A stretch of DNA of 64,000 nt from Cellulomonas hominis (GTDB taxonomy: Bacteria > Actinomycetota > Actinomycetes > Actinomycetales > Cellulomonadaceae): assembly GCF_014201095.1 (NCBI RefSeq), contig NZ_JACHDN010000001.1, forward strand, positions 3,782,001 through 3,846,000. Direction: 5' to 3'. The stretch's first letter is position 1. Each line of letters opens with the position of its first letter. The notes beneath the pieces are model-generated. The model worked only from the letters and a program-made list of their open reading frames with translations. It had not been told where the DNA came from and searched no databases. Shown here piece by piece: positions 40,224 through 49,028 of this stretch. A program made the position numbers and the translations under genes.

Positions 40224-40322
40224 GGCGTCTCCCGGCGACGCGGACACCGGGTACCCGGTGGACGCGCGCGCGGTGGAGGGACGTCTCCTGACGACGTGGA
40301 CGCCGGGTACCAGGTGTCCACG
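40224..40322 (+). repeat. imperfect 43-bp direct repeat, period 56
   Basis: 40224-40266 and 40280-40322 match at about four of five positions, sharing CGTCTCC, CGACG, GGAC and CCGGGTACC in the same order. The first copy contains the palindrome CCGGGTACCCGG. It directly follows spoU. Confidence 0.6.
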
Positions 40323-40650
40323 CTTCGCAGCGACGTGCCGGCGGGGCGCACGCGGACACGGCGGACACGGTGGTCATCGCCGTCGCGGTCGACCTGGTGA
40401 CGAACCTGGGGCAGCAGGGCTGAACCTCAGGCGTCTGTGGAGATCGCCGCGCGCTTCTTGCCAGGGGCGTCCGCACGGGGTGACGCTGGCCGGGCGCACA
40501 CCGCGGTGCCGGGCCGGGAAACGGCTCACCCACGCGGCCGCAGCGCCGCACCGCCGGTGACGACCGGCCACTCGTCCTTCGCCTGGCGGACCTCCGCGGT
40601 CCGTCCTGCAGGCGCGCCCGCCGTGGGCCCGCCTGCCTGAGGGGGCACCC
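40323..40650. other. intergenic region upstream of levansucrase
   Basis: About 330 bases with no convincing gene. It must contain the levansucrase promoter; I see no clear hexamers. GGGGGC just before ATG 40651 is a weak ribosome-binding site. Confidence 0.4.
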
Positions 40651-42030
40651 ATGAACCGCATGATCCGCGCCGTCCTCGGCGGCGGCGCCGCACTCGTCAC
40701 CACGGCCGCACTCACGCTGCCGTCCCACGCTCTCGAGACCCCACCCGACCCGCCCGGGGGAGGTGGCGGCGCGCACGCCGACGCGGTCTTCGACCCGGAA
40801 GCCCCGGTCACCGCGAACTGGACCCGCGCCCAGGCGCTGCAGATCGCGCCCGACGAGACGAACACGAAGCCCCTGATCCCCGAGGACTTCCCGCTGATGA
40901 CGGAGGACGTCTGGATCTGGGACACCTGGCCGCTGACCGACCTGGACATGCAGCCGGTCGCGTACCAGGGCTGGAACATCATCTTCTCGCTGACCGCGCC
41001 GCGGTCGATCTTCTTCGGCGACCGGCACTGGCAGGCCCGCATCGGGTACTTCTACTCCCGCGACGCCCGCACCTGGACGTACGGCGGCGACCTGTTCCCC
41101 GACGGGGCGTCCCTCGGCTCCCGCGAGTGGGCGGGGTCCACCGTGCTGACCGACGACGCGACCGGCACGCTGCAGATGCTCTACACCGCGTCCGGGCACG
41201 ACGACGGCGGGATCGACCCGGACGACCCGCTGCAGCGGCTCGCGCACACGACCGGCCAGATCCACGCGGACGACCAGGGCGTGTGGTTCACCGGGTTCGA
41301 GGACCACCAGATCGTCGCCGAGGCCGACGGTTCCCTGTACCAGACCCAGGAGCAGTCCGAGTCCGGGCCGATCATCTACGCCTTCCGTGACCCCTTCCTG
41401 TTCCGCGACCCGACGGACGGCAGGACCTACGCGCTGTTCGAGGGCAACAACGCCGGTGTCGCCGGCACCCACCGGTGCGACCGCAAGGAGATCGGGCGCG
41501 TGCCACCCGGGCACGTGGTGCCGGAGGACGCGCGGTTCTACACCGGGAACATCGGCTTGATGGAGCTCACGCCGGGCGACTCCACCTACACCGACTGGAC
41601 TCTGCTGCCGCCGCTGCTGTCGGCGGAGTGCACCAACCAGCAGACCGAGCGGCCGCACCTGGTCGTGCACGAGGGGAGGTACTACCTGTGGACGATCAGC
41701 CACACCTTCACGTTCGCGCCGGGGCTCACCGGGCCGGACGGGCTCTACGGGTTCGTCGGTGACGGCCTGCGCAGCGACTACCGGCCGCTCAACGGCAGCG
41801 CGCTGGTGCTCGGCAACCCCGAGGAGGCGCCGCTGCAGAACTACTCGGACTACGTGATGCCGAACCTGCTCGTCGAGAGCTTCATCGACACGGTCCCGAC
41901 CGCCGACGGCGGGGTCCGCTACGGCGGCACGCTGGCACCCACGCTCGAGCTCGAGCTCGAGGGGGCGACGTCGCGGCTGGTCGACGAGCTGCCCTACGGG
42001 TACGTCCCGGCGCTGCGCGCCGCGCCCTGA
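40651..42030 (+). CDS. sacB: secreted levansucrase (GH68)
   Basis: 459 residues. Signal peptide to about residue 27. GH68 motifs: DVWIWDTWPLTD (nucleophile Asp), SREWAGSTVL, FRDPFLF (transition-state Asp) and QQTERPHLVV (acid/base Glu); then YYLWTISHTFTFAPG. It splits sucrose and builds levan or transfers fructose outside the cell. A normal-length bacterial enzyme. It stands alone, without other levan genes next to it. Confidence 0.93.
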   Translation: MNRMIRAVLGGGAALVTTAALTLPSHALETPPDPPGGGGGAHADAVFDPEAPVTANWTRAQALQIAPDETNTKPLIPEDFPLMTEDVWIWDTWPLTDLDMQPVAYQGWNIIFSLTAPRSIFFGDRHWQARIGYFYSRDARTWTYGGDLFPDGASLGSREWAGSTVLTDDATGTLQMLYTASGHDDGGIDPDDPLQRLAHTTGQIHADDQGVWFTGFEDHQIVAEADGSLYQTQEQSESGPIIYAFRDPFLFRDPTDGRTYALFEGNNAGVAGTHRCDRKEIGRVPPGHVVPEDARFYTGNIGLMELTPGDSTYTDWTLLPPLLSAECTNQQTERPHLVVHEGRYYLWTISHTFTFAPGLTGPDGLYGFVGDGLRSDYRPLNGSALVLGNPEEAPLQNYSDYVMPNLLVESFIDTVPTADGGVRYGGTLAPTLELELEGATSRLVDELPYGYVPALRAAP

Positions 42031-42180
42031 CGCGCGCGACGCTCGACACCCGGCCGGTTCGCGGCGCGACGGCGGTGACGCCGGTCCGCCGCGGACCCCG
42101 GGACGGGGTGGGCTGGCGGTCGCGGGCGGCGCCGGGATACTGGTCGGGCTGCCCAGCGACCGACAGCCTGCGAGGTGCCC

Positions 42181-43902
42181 GTGACCACGACCGAGACCGA
42201 CCGGCCCGCCGTGGGCGGACGCGGGCCCTGGGGCACGTCCCGCCCGGTGTTCTGGGGATCCGTGGCGGTGGTCGTCCTCGTGGCCGGCCTGACGATCGCG
42301 TTCCCGGAGACGGCGGGCGAGGTGATCGGCCGGATCCAGACCGACGTCGTGAGCGCGTTCGGCTGGTACTACGTGCTCCTGGTGGCGGGCTTCGTGGCCT
42401 TCGCCCTGTGGGTCGGGCTCGGGCGGTGGGGCGACATCACGCTCGGGCAGGACGACGACGTGCCGCAGTACCGGCTGACCACCTGGTTCGCGATGCTGTT
42501 CGCGACCGGCATGGGCATCGGCATGGTGTTCTGGGGCGTCGCGGAGCCGCTCAGCCACTACGCGGACCCGAAGCCCGCGGTGACCGGGACGCCCGAGGAG
42601 CTCGCGCAGGCGGCGATGTCGCAGACCTACCTGCACTGGGGCGTCAGCGCGTGGGCCATCTACGTCGTCGTCGGCCTGGCCCTCGCCTACACCGTGCACC
42701 GCAAGGGCCGGCCGGTGTCGATCCGCTGGGCGCTCGAGCCGCTGCTCGGCGCGCGCGTGCGCGGGCGGCTCGGGGACGGGATCGACATCACCGCGGTCGT
42801 CGGGACGGTGTTCGGCATCGCGACGTCGCTCGGCCTCGGGGTGCTGCAGATCACCGCCGGCCTGGAGCACGTGGGGATCGCCCGGTCCTCGACCGTGCTG
42901 CAGGTCGTCGTCATCGTCGGCGTGACCGGGTTGGCGACGTTCTCCGTGGTGTCGGGGCTGGACCGCGGGCTGAAGTGGCTGTCGAACATCAACGTGGTGT
43001 TCGCCGGCGTCCTCCTGCTCGCCGTGCTGGCGCTCGGGCCGACGCTGTTCCTGCTGCGCGAGTTCGTGCAGTCCCTCGGGGTGTACCTGGCGAGCGTCGT
43101 GCCGATGATGTTCAACGTCTCGGCCTACGCCGGCGCCGAGGGGGAGGCGTGGCAGGCGTCCTGGACCACGTTCTACTGGGGCTGGTGGATCTCCTGGTCC
43201 CCGTTCGTCGGGGTGTTCATCGCCCGGATCTCGCGGGGGCGGACCGTGCGGGAGTTCGTCGGCGGGGTGCTGCTGGTGCCGACCCTGGTGTGCTTCCTGT
43301 GGTTCTCGGTGCTGGGCGGGTCGGCGCTGCACACCGAGCTGTTCGGCGGCGGCGGCCTGGTCGGGCCCGGCGGCGAGGTGGTGCCGGAGAACGCCCTGTT
43401 CGACCTGCTCGCCGGCCTGCCGGGCGGGGCGGTGCTGTCGGTCGGGGCGATCGTGCTGGTGGCGCTGTTCTTCATCACGTCGGCCGACTCCGGGGCGCTC
43501 GTCGTGTCGATGCTGTCGGCGGGCGGCGACCCCGAGCCGCGCACCCCGCTGCGGGTGCTGTGGGCGGCGCTCGGCGGGGTCCTGGCGATCGCGCTGCTGC
43601 TGGCCGGCGGGCTCACGGCGCTGCAGACGGCGGCCATCCTCATCGCGCTGCCGTTCAGCGTGGTGATGATCGGCATGGTCGTGTCGACGTCGCGGGCCCT
43701 GCACGCGGAGCACACGGCGTTCCTGCGCGCCGAGAAGCGCCAGGTGCGCGCGCAGCTCGCCGCGCACGTGGGGGCGCGCGTCGAGGCGCAGGTCCAGGCC
43801 TCGGTGGCCCGGCACGTCGACGAGCGCCTCGGCCGGGAGCCGGGCGGGTCGCGGCCGCCGCAGCCGCCGCGGCCCGGCGTCCGGCGGCGCCGGACCGACT
43901 GA
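42181..43902 (+). CDS. BCCT-family betaine/choline/carnitine transporter
   Basis: 573 residues with 12 predicted membrane segments. GMGIGMVFWGVAEPLSHYADP is the family signature, and EGEAWQASWTTFYWGWWISWSPFVG is the conserved region of helix 8. The C-terminal charged, helical tail (AEKRQVRAQLAAHVGARVEAQVQ) resembles the regulatory tail of osmosensing BCCT carriers such as BetP. It imports compatible solutes with sodium or protons. GTG 42181 is preceded by GAGG; GTG 42175 is an alternative. Confidence 0.92.
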   Translation: MTTTETDRPAVGGRGPWGTSRPVFWGSVAVVVLVAGLTIAFPETAGEVIGRIQTDVVSAFGWYYVLLVAGFVAFALWVGLGRWGDITLGQDDDVPQYRLTTWFAMLFATGMGIGMVFWGVAEPLSHYADPKPAVTGTPEELAQAAMSQTYLHWGVSAWAIYVVVGLALAYTVHRKGRPVSIRWALEPLLGARVRGRLGDGIDITAVVGTVFGIATSLGLGVLQITAGLEHVGIARSSTVLQVVVIVGVTGLATFSVVSGLDRGLKWLSNINVVFAGVLLLAVLALGPTLFLLREFVQSLGVYLASVVPMMFNVSAYAGAEGEAWQASWTTFYWGWWISWSPFVGVFIARISRGRTVREFVGGVLLVPTLVCFLWFSVLGGSALHTELFGGGGLVGPGGEVVPENALFDLLAGLPGGAVLSVGAIVLVALFFITSADSGALVVSMLSAGGDPEPRTPLRVLWAALGGVLAIALLLAGGLTALQTAAILIALPFSVVMIGMVVSTSRALHAEHTAFLRAEKRQVRAQLAAHVGARVEAQVQASVARHVDERLGREPGGSRPPQPPRPGVRRRRTD

Positions 43903-43969
43903 GCCGCCGCCCGCCCCAGCCGCTACGGTGGGCGCCGGCCGCACGCGCACCCCCCGACCCGGAAGCACC

Positions 43970-45394
43970 ATGCCCCGCACCTCGACGCCCCCTGCCCCGA
44001 CGCTCGACGCCGCCGCCGCGGACGACCACCTCCGGCACGGGCTGAGGCCCCGGCACCTGACGATGATGGGCCTGGGCTCGGCGATCGGCGCCGGCCTGTT
44101 CCTCGGCAGCGGCGTCGGCATCGCGACCGCCGGTCCCGCCGTCCTGGTGTCCTACGCGATCGCCGGCCTGCTGGTCGTGCTGGTCATGCGGATGCTCGCG
44201 GAGATGGCCGCCGCCGTCCCGGCCAGCGGCTCGTTCTCGGTGTACGCGGAGGCGGCGCTCGGCCGGTGGGCGGGCTTCACGCTCGGCTGGGTCTACTGGT
44301 TCACGCTGATCATGGTGCTGGGCGCGGAGATCACCGGCGTCGCGCGGATCGTCTCGGGCTGGCTGCCGGGCGTGCCGCAGTGGGCGGTGGCGCTGGCGTT
44401 CGTCGCGCTGTTCGCGGCGGTGAACCTCGCGGGTGTGCGGCGGTTCGGCGAGGCCGAGTTCTGGTTCGCGCTGATCAAGGTCGCGGCGATCGTGGTGTTC
44501 CTCGTGATCGGCGTGCTGCTGGTGCTCGGCTGGCTGCCGGGCACCGAGCCGGTCGGCACGGCGAACCTGCTCGGGCACGGCGGGTTCGCGCCGGAGGGGC
44601 TCGACGGGATCGCGGCGGGGCTGCTCGTGGTGGTGTTCGCGTTCGGGGGCATCGAGATCGTGACGATCGCGGCGGCCGAGGCGGACGAGCCGCAGCGCGC
44701 GGTGGGCCGGGCGGTCCGGACGATCCTGTGGCGGATCCTGCTGTTCTACGTCGGCTCGGTCGCGATCATGGTGCTGGTCCTGCCGTGGGACGCGCCGGTG
44801 CTGCAGGAGGGCCCGTTCGTGGCGGTCCTGGACGTCGCCGGGCTGCCGGGCGCGGCGCGGCTGATGGAGGCCGTCGTCGTCGTCGCCCTGCTGTCGGCGT
44901 TCAACGCGAACGTGTACGCGACGTCCCGCATGGCGTACTCGCTCGCCGGGCGCGGCGACGGCCCGCCGGTGCTCCGCCGGGTGTCCGGGCGCGGGGTGCC
45001 GTGGGTCGCGGTGCTGGTGTCGGTGGCGTTCGGCGTCGTGGCGGTCGGCCTGAACTGGGCGCTGCCGGACACGCTGCTCGGGATCCTGCTCAACGCGGTG
45101 GGCGCCGCCCTGCTGGTGGTGTGGGTGCTGGTCGCGGTCGCCCAGCTGCGGCTGCGGCCCCGCCTCGAGGCGCAGGCGCGCGAGCGGGGCGAGACGATGC
45201 CGCTGCGGATGTGGGGCTACCCGTGGCTGACGTGGGCGACTCTGGCGGCGCTGGCCGGCCTGGTGGTGCTCATGCTCGCGGACGGCTCCGCCCGGGGGCA
45301 GCTGCTGTCGACCGCCGCCCTGGTGGCGGTCGTCGTCGGGATCTACGGGGTCACGGTCCTGGTGCGTCGCCGCCGGGCCGCGCGAGCCGCCTGA
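43970..45394 (+). CDS. amino-acid permease (AAT/APC family)
   Basis: 474 residues, 12 membrane segments. LRPRHLTMMGLGSAIGAGLFLGSG is the APC signature, with GSFSVYAEAALGRWAGF and FAFGGIEIVTIAAAEADEP typical of the AAT group (proline, aromatic or GABA permeases). The substrate cannot be read from sequence. ATG 43970 has GGAAGCACC upstream. It ends one base before the end of the convergent lysE gene. Confidence 0.93.
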   Translation: MPRTSTPPAPTLDAAAADDHLRHGLRPRHLTMMGLGSAIGAGLFLGSGVGIATAGPAVLVSYAIAGLLVVLVMRMLAEMAAAVPASGSFSVYAEAALGRWAGFTLGWVYWFTLIMVLGAEITGVARIVSGWLPGVPQWAVALAFVALFAAVNLAGVRRFGEAEFWFALIKVAAIVVFLVIGVLLVLGWLPGTEPVGTANLLGHGGFAPEGLDGIAAGLLVVVFAFGGIEIVTIAAAEADEPQRAVGRAVRTILWRILLFYVGSVAIMVLVLPWDAPVLQEGPFVAVLDVAGLPGAARLMEAVVVVALLSAFNANVYATSRMAYSLAGRGDGPPVLRRVSGRGVPWVAVLVSVAFGVVAVGLNWALPDTLLGILLNAVGAALLVVWVLVAVAQLRLRPRLEAQARERGETMPLRMWGYPWLTWATLAALAGLVVLMLADGSARGQLLSTAALVAVVVGIYGVTVLVRRRRAARAA

Positions 45395-45395
45395 C

Positions 45396-46034
45396 TCAGA
45401 GCCCCAGCAGCAGGCTCACGGCGATAGCCGCCATCACGAGGGCGATCACCGCGTCCAGCACGCGCCACGCGCCGGGGCGGGCGAAGAGCGGCCGCAGCAG
45501 CCGCGCGCCGTACCCGAGCCCCGCGAACCACAGGATGCTGCCGGCCACCGCGCCGGCGCCGAACCACCAGCGCTGGTCGCCGTGCGTGCCGGCGACCGAG
45601 CCGAGCAGCACGACGGTGTCCAGGTACACGTGTGGGTTCAGCCAGGTCAGCGCGAGGCACGTCGCGAGCACCGGCCACAGCCGCGCGGGCGCCTCGCCGT
45701 CCTCGGTGGTGAGCGCGCCCGTCGGCCGCCAGGCCCGCCGCGCGGCGACGGCCGCGTAGCCGAGCAGGAACGCCGCGCCGCCGATCCGAGCGACGGCGAG
45801 CACCGCGGGTGCGCGGTCGACCAGGGTGCCGAGCCCGCCGACTCCCGCGGCGATGAGCAGCGCGTCGGACAGCGCGCAGACGGCGACGACGGGCAGCACG
45901 TGGGTGCGGCGCAGGCCGACGCGCAGGACGAACGCGTTCTGCGCGCCGATGGCGACGATGAGGGACAGGCCGAAGGCGAGGCCCTGGAGGGCGGCGAGGG
46001 GCACGGCGACGACGGTAGGACGGGGGGCTCCCAT
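45396..46034 (-). CDS. LysE/ArgO-family basic amino-acid exporter
   Basis: 212 residues, six membrane segments. [22 protein letters not shown] is the family signature, and [20 protein letters not shown] is the second conserved motif. It exports lysine or arginine. Relatives are controlled by a divergent LysR-type gene (lysG/argP); here that regulator type lies 2 kb away beyond a GntR-ABC operon. ATG 46034 or the GTG a few codons later are possible starts. Confidence 0.93.
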   Translation of the reverse strand: MGAPRPTVVAVPLAALQGLAFGLSLIVAIGAQNAFVLRVGLRRTHVLPVVAVCALSDALLIAAGVGGLGTLVDRAPAVLAVARIGGAAFLLGYAAVAARRAWRPTGALTTEDGEAPARLWPVLATCLALTWLNPHVYLDTVVLLGSVAGTHGDQRWWFGAGAVAGSILWFAGLGYGARLLRPLFARPGAWRVLDAVIALVMAAIAVSLLLGL

Positions 46035-46125
46035 CAGTCCAACGACTGTCGGCGATGCTCGATCAGTTCTGCTGATGCTGGCCCCTCGGGGCGAAGGTCC
46101 CGTCCTGGCCGTCCCGCCTCACGGT

Positions 46126-46154
46126 CTACTGTGCTTACTGCATATGAACAGTAG
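46126..46154 (+). promoter_or_regulatory. operator and promoter of the GntR-ABC operon
   Basis: CTACTGT at 46126-46132 and its reverse complement ACAGTAG at 46148-46154 flank CATATG, a good -10 element. The palindrome ends one base before AGGAGG. A GntR dimer bound here would block its own promoter. Confidence 0.65.
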
Positions 46155-46167
46155 AGGAGGTGGCCTC

Positions 46168-46557
46168 GTGCGCATCGCCGTGTCCAACAGCGCCGACGCC
46201 CCGCTGTACGAGCAGGTCGCCGAGCAGATCAAGGTCGCCGTGCTCGCGGGCGAGCTCGCCGACGGGGACGCGCTGCCCTCGGTCCGTGCGCTGGCCCGGG
46301 ACCTGCGGATCTCGGTCATCACGACCACCCGCGCCTACGCCGAGCTCGAGGCCGAGGGCTTCATCACCACGGTCCCCGGCAAGGGTGCGTACGTGCTGCC
46401 GGTCGACACCGCGCTGGTCCGCGAGCAGCTGCTCCGCCGGGTCGAGGACGCGCTGGGAGCCGCCGCCGACGCCGCCCGGCTCGCCGGGGTGGACCGGGAC
46501 GGCCTGGTCGAGATGCTCGACGTCGTGCTGGCCGAGGCGGACGGGGCCCGGCGGTGA
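46168..46557 (+). CDS. GntR-family (YhcF/YtrA-type) regulator
   Basis: 129 residues. N-terminal winged helix: PLYEQVAEQIKVAVLAGELADGDALPSVRALARDLRISVITTTRAYAELEAEGFITTVPGKGAYV. The short C-terminal helical part is the YtrA-type dimer domain. These regulators usually repress the ABC operon they belong to. GTG 46168 is eight bases after AGGAGG. Stop overlaps the next gene by four bases. Confidence 0.95.
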   Translation: MRIAVSNSADAPLYEQVAEQIKVAVLAGELADGDALPSVRALARDLRISVITTTRAYAELEAEGFITTVPGKGAYVLPVDTALVREQLLRRVEDALGAAADAARLAGVDRDGLVEMLDVVLAEADGARR

Positions 46558-47423
46558 CCGGGCACGCGCTGCTCCTCGAGGGCGTCACCGTCCCCGTGGG
46601 GTCGTTCGCGCTCCGGGACGTGAGCCTCGCCCTGCCGACCGGCTACGTCATGGGGCTCGTCGGGCCGAACGGCGCCGGCAAGACCACGACGATCCGCACG
46701 CTCCTGGGCATGCTGCGGCCCGCCGCGGGGCGGGTCGAGGTGCTCGGCCGGACCCTGCCCGCGCCCGACGCGCTGCGCCAGGACGTCGGCGTCGTCCTGG
46801 ACCGGCCGAGCCTGGTCGGGGAGTGGCGGCTCCGGGACGTCGAGCGCGCGCTGCGCCCGTTCTACGACCGCTGGGACCCCGCCCGGTACGCCGCGCTGCT
46901 GGCGGACTTCGAGCTCGACCCGGCCTCCCGGGTCAAGGCGCTGTCCCGCGGCATGACGATGAAGCTGCAGATCGCCGTCGCGCTGTCCCACGGCGCCCGC
47001 CTGCTGCTGCTGGACGAGCCGACCAGCGGGCTGGATCCCGTGGCGCGCGACGAGCTGGTCGGCATCCTCGGCGACTACCTCGTCACCGAGGACCGCAGCG
47101 TGCTGTTCTCCACGCACATCACCGCCGACCTGGAGCGGATCGCCGACCACCTCACGCTGCTGCACGCCGGCCGCGTCGTGCGCACGGGGACCAAGGAGGA
47201 CCTGATGGACGCGTACTGCCTCGTGCGCGGCGGCCCGGAGGAGCTGCCCGCCGACGGCCTGGTCCCGCTGCTCGGCGCGCGGCGCACCGACGTCGTCGTG
47301 GAGGCGCTGGTCGCGGCCGACGACGTGCCGCTGCTCGGGCGGGGCGTGGTCGTGGAGCGGCCGACGCTGGACCAGATCGTGGTCCACCTCGGCGGCCGCA
47401 CCCGGACGGCGGTGCCCGCGTGA
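46554..47423 (+). CDS. ABC transporter ATP-binding protein
   Basis: 289 residues. Walker A GPNGAGKTTT, signature LSRGMTMKLQIAVAL (LSRGM in place of LSGGQ, as in YtrB-type proteins), Walker B LLLLDEPTSGLDP, switch His in FSTHITADLE. It powers the membrane partner encoded next. GTG 46554 overlaps the regulator; the stop overlaps the permease start. Confidence 0.95.
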   Translation: MTGHALLLEGVTVPVGSFALRDVSLALPTGYVMGLVGPNGAGKTTTIRTLLGMLRPAAGRVEVLGRTLPAPDALRQDVGVVLDRPSLVGEWRLRDVERALRPFYDRWDPARYAALLADFELDPASRVKALSRGMTMKLQIAVALSHGARLLLLDEPTSGLDPVARDELVGILGDYLVTEDRSVLFSTHITADLERIADHLTLLHAGRVVRTGTKEDLMDAYCLVRGGPEELPADGLVPLLGARRTDVVVEALVAADDVPLLGRGVVVERPTLDQIVVHLGGRTRTAVPA

Positions 47424-48091
47424 GCCCGCTGAGCGCCGCCGTGCGGCTCGACGCCCGGACGGTGAGCCCGTACTGGCGCCAGCTGCTGCCGCTCGTGGGC
47501 GCGGCGGGGATCATCGCGGTGGTGTCCAGCGAACCCGTGGTCGTGGTGGTCGCGGGGGCGGTCTTCGGCTCGGTCGCCGCGTCCTACCCGTTCGCGGTGG
47601 GCGACAAGCACGACCTCGACACCCTGCGCGCGGTGCTCCCGGTGTCCCGCGGGGTCCTGGTCGCGGGCCGGTACCTCTACGCCGTCGCGCTGTACCTCGT
47701 GATCGCGCTGCTCACCACGGCGCTCGCCGTCCTCGGGTCGAGCATCGGGGAGCCGGCGGCCGGCCTCGCCGCGGGCGACCTGGCCTCCGCCGCCGCAGTC
47801 GGGTTCGGCGTGTACTCCCTGCTCGCCGGCACGCAGCTGCCGGTGTACTTCGCGCTCGGCTACACCCGCGGGCGGATGGTCTCCTTCGTCCCGCTGGTGC
47901 TCGGGTCCAGCGCGATCGGCATGGGTGTGAGCATGCTGGGCGACGGCATGCCCGACCTCGACCTCTGGCTGGCCCGGTGGAGCGACCGCCTGGCCCCGCT
48001 GGCCGTCGTCGCCGGGGTGCTGCTGCTCGCGGCGTCGGCCGTCGTCTCGTGGCGCCTCGACCGGCGGCGGGCGGCGCGCGCGGTAGCGTGA
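47420..48091 (+). CDS. ABC-2-type membrane protein
   Basis: 223 residues with about six membrane segments (LLPLVGAAGIIAVVS, LYLVIALLTTALAVLG, AVVAGVLLLAASAVVSW). An export or envelope-stress role is usual for GntR(YtrA)-ABC sets, which often respond to cell-wall antibiotics; the substrate is unknown. GTG 47420 is coupled to the ATPase gene. Confidence 0.85.
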   Translation: MSPLSAAVRLDARTVSPYWRQLLPLVGAAGIIAVVSSEPVVVVVAGAVFGSVAASYPFAVGDKHDLDTLRAVLPVSRGVLVAGRYLYAVALYLVIALLTTALAVLGSSIGEPAAGLAAGDLASAAAVGFGVYSLLAGTQLPVYFALGYTRGRMVSFVPLVLGSSAIGMGVSMLGDGMPDLDLWLARWSDRLAPLAVVAGVLLLAASAVVSWRLDRRRAARAVA

Positions 48092-48122
48092 CGAGCCCCG
48101 CAGCCGAGCCCCAGGGAGCCCG

Positions 48123-49010
48123 ATGGCCGACGTCGACCTGCCCCAGCTGCGCGCGCTGCTCGCCGTGGTGGACGAGGGCTCGTTCGAGGGCGCCGCGGTC
48201 GCGCTGCACCTGACGCAGTCCGCGGTCAGCCAGCGGATCCGCGCGCTGGAGACGGCCGTCGGGCAGGTGCTGGTCCGCCGCACGCGTCCCGCGGGCGTGA
48301 CCGAGGCGGGCGCCGTCTACCTGCGGCTCGCCCGCCAGGTGCTCGGCCTCGCGGACGACGCCCGCGCGGCGGTCGGCGGCGAGCCGGGCGCGGCCGGCCG
48401 GCCGGTCCTGCCGGTCGCCGTGAACTCCGACTCGCTCGGCACCTGGGTGCTGCCCGCGCTGGCGCCGCTCGCGGGCGACATCCTGTTCGACCTGCACCGC
48501 GAGGACCAGGACCACTCCGCCGACCTGCTGCGGGACGGCACCGTGGTCGCGGCGATCACGACGGCGTCCCGCCCGGTCCAGGGCTGCACCGTCCACCGGC
48601 TCGGCGTGCTCCGCTACCGCCCGATGGTCGCGCCGGCCGTCGCGGGCGCCCATCTGCCGGACGGGCCCACGCCGGAGGCGCTGGCGGCCGCGCCGCTCGT
48701 GGTGTTCGACCGCAACGACGACCTGCAGGACCGCTACCTGCGCGACCGCGGCGTCGACCCCGCCCGCCCGCCGCGGCACCACGTGCCCGCGTCCGCGGAC
48801 TTCGCGCTCGCCGTCCGGCTCGGGCTGGGGTGGGGGATGCTGCCCGACCCGGACGCGGCGGCGGGGGAGCGGGACGGGGTGCTGGTCGACCTCGACCCCG
48901 GCCGGCACGTGGACGTGACGCTGTACTGGCAGCAGCAGGCGGTGCGGACCGCGGCCCTCGACCGGACGGGCGCGGCCGTGCGGGCCGCCGCGGCGGCGTA
49001 CCTGCGCTGA
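48123..49010 (+). CDS. LysR-type regulator, ArgP/LysG group
   Basis: 295 residues. N-terminal HTH: LPQLRALLAVVDEGSFEGAAVALHLTQSAVSQRIRALETAVGQVLVRR. The ligand domain begins LPVAVNSDSLGTWVLPALAPL, typical of ArgP/LysG, which sense lysine or arginine and activate lysE/argO. It most likely controls the exporter at 45396. ATG 48123 follows AGGGAG. Confidence 0.9.
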   Translation: MADVDLPQLRALLAVVDEGSFEGAAVALHLTQSAVSQRIRALETAVGQVLVRRTRPAGVTEAGAVYLRLARQVLGLADDARAAVGGEPGAAGRPVLPVAVNSDSLGTWVLPALAPLAGDILFDLHREDQDHSADLLRDGTVVAAITTASRPVQGCTVHRLGVLRYRPMVAPAVAGAHLPDGPTPEALAAAPLVVFDRNDDLQDRYLRDRGVDPARPPRHHVPASADFALAVRLGLGWGMLPDPDAAAGERDGVLVDLDPGRHVDVTLYWQQQAVRTAALDRTGAAVRAAAAAYLR

Positions 49011-49028
49011 GCCGGTCCGGCGGCCCGC

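Noticed and set aside
39994..44121. A 1375-codon minus-strand frame over levansucrase and the BCCT gene
   Set aside because: Antisense to two clear genes, rich in His/Arg/Pro, no start signals.
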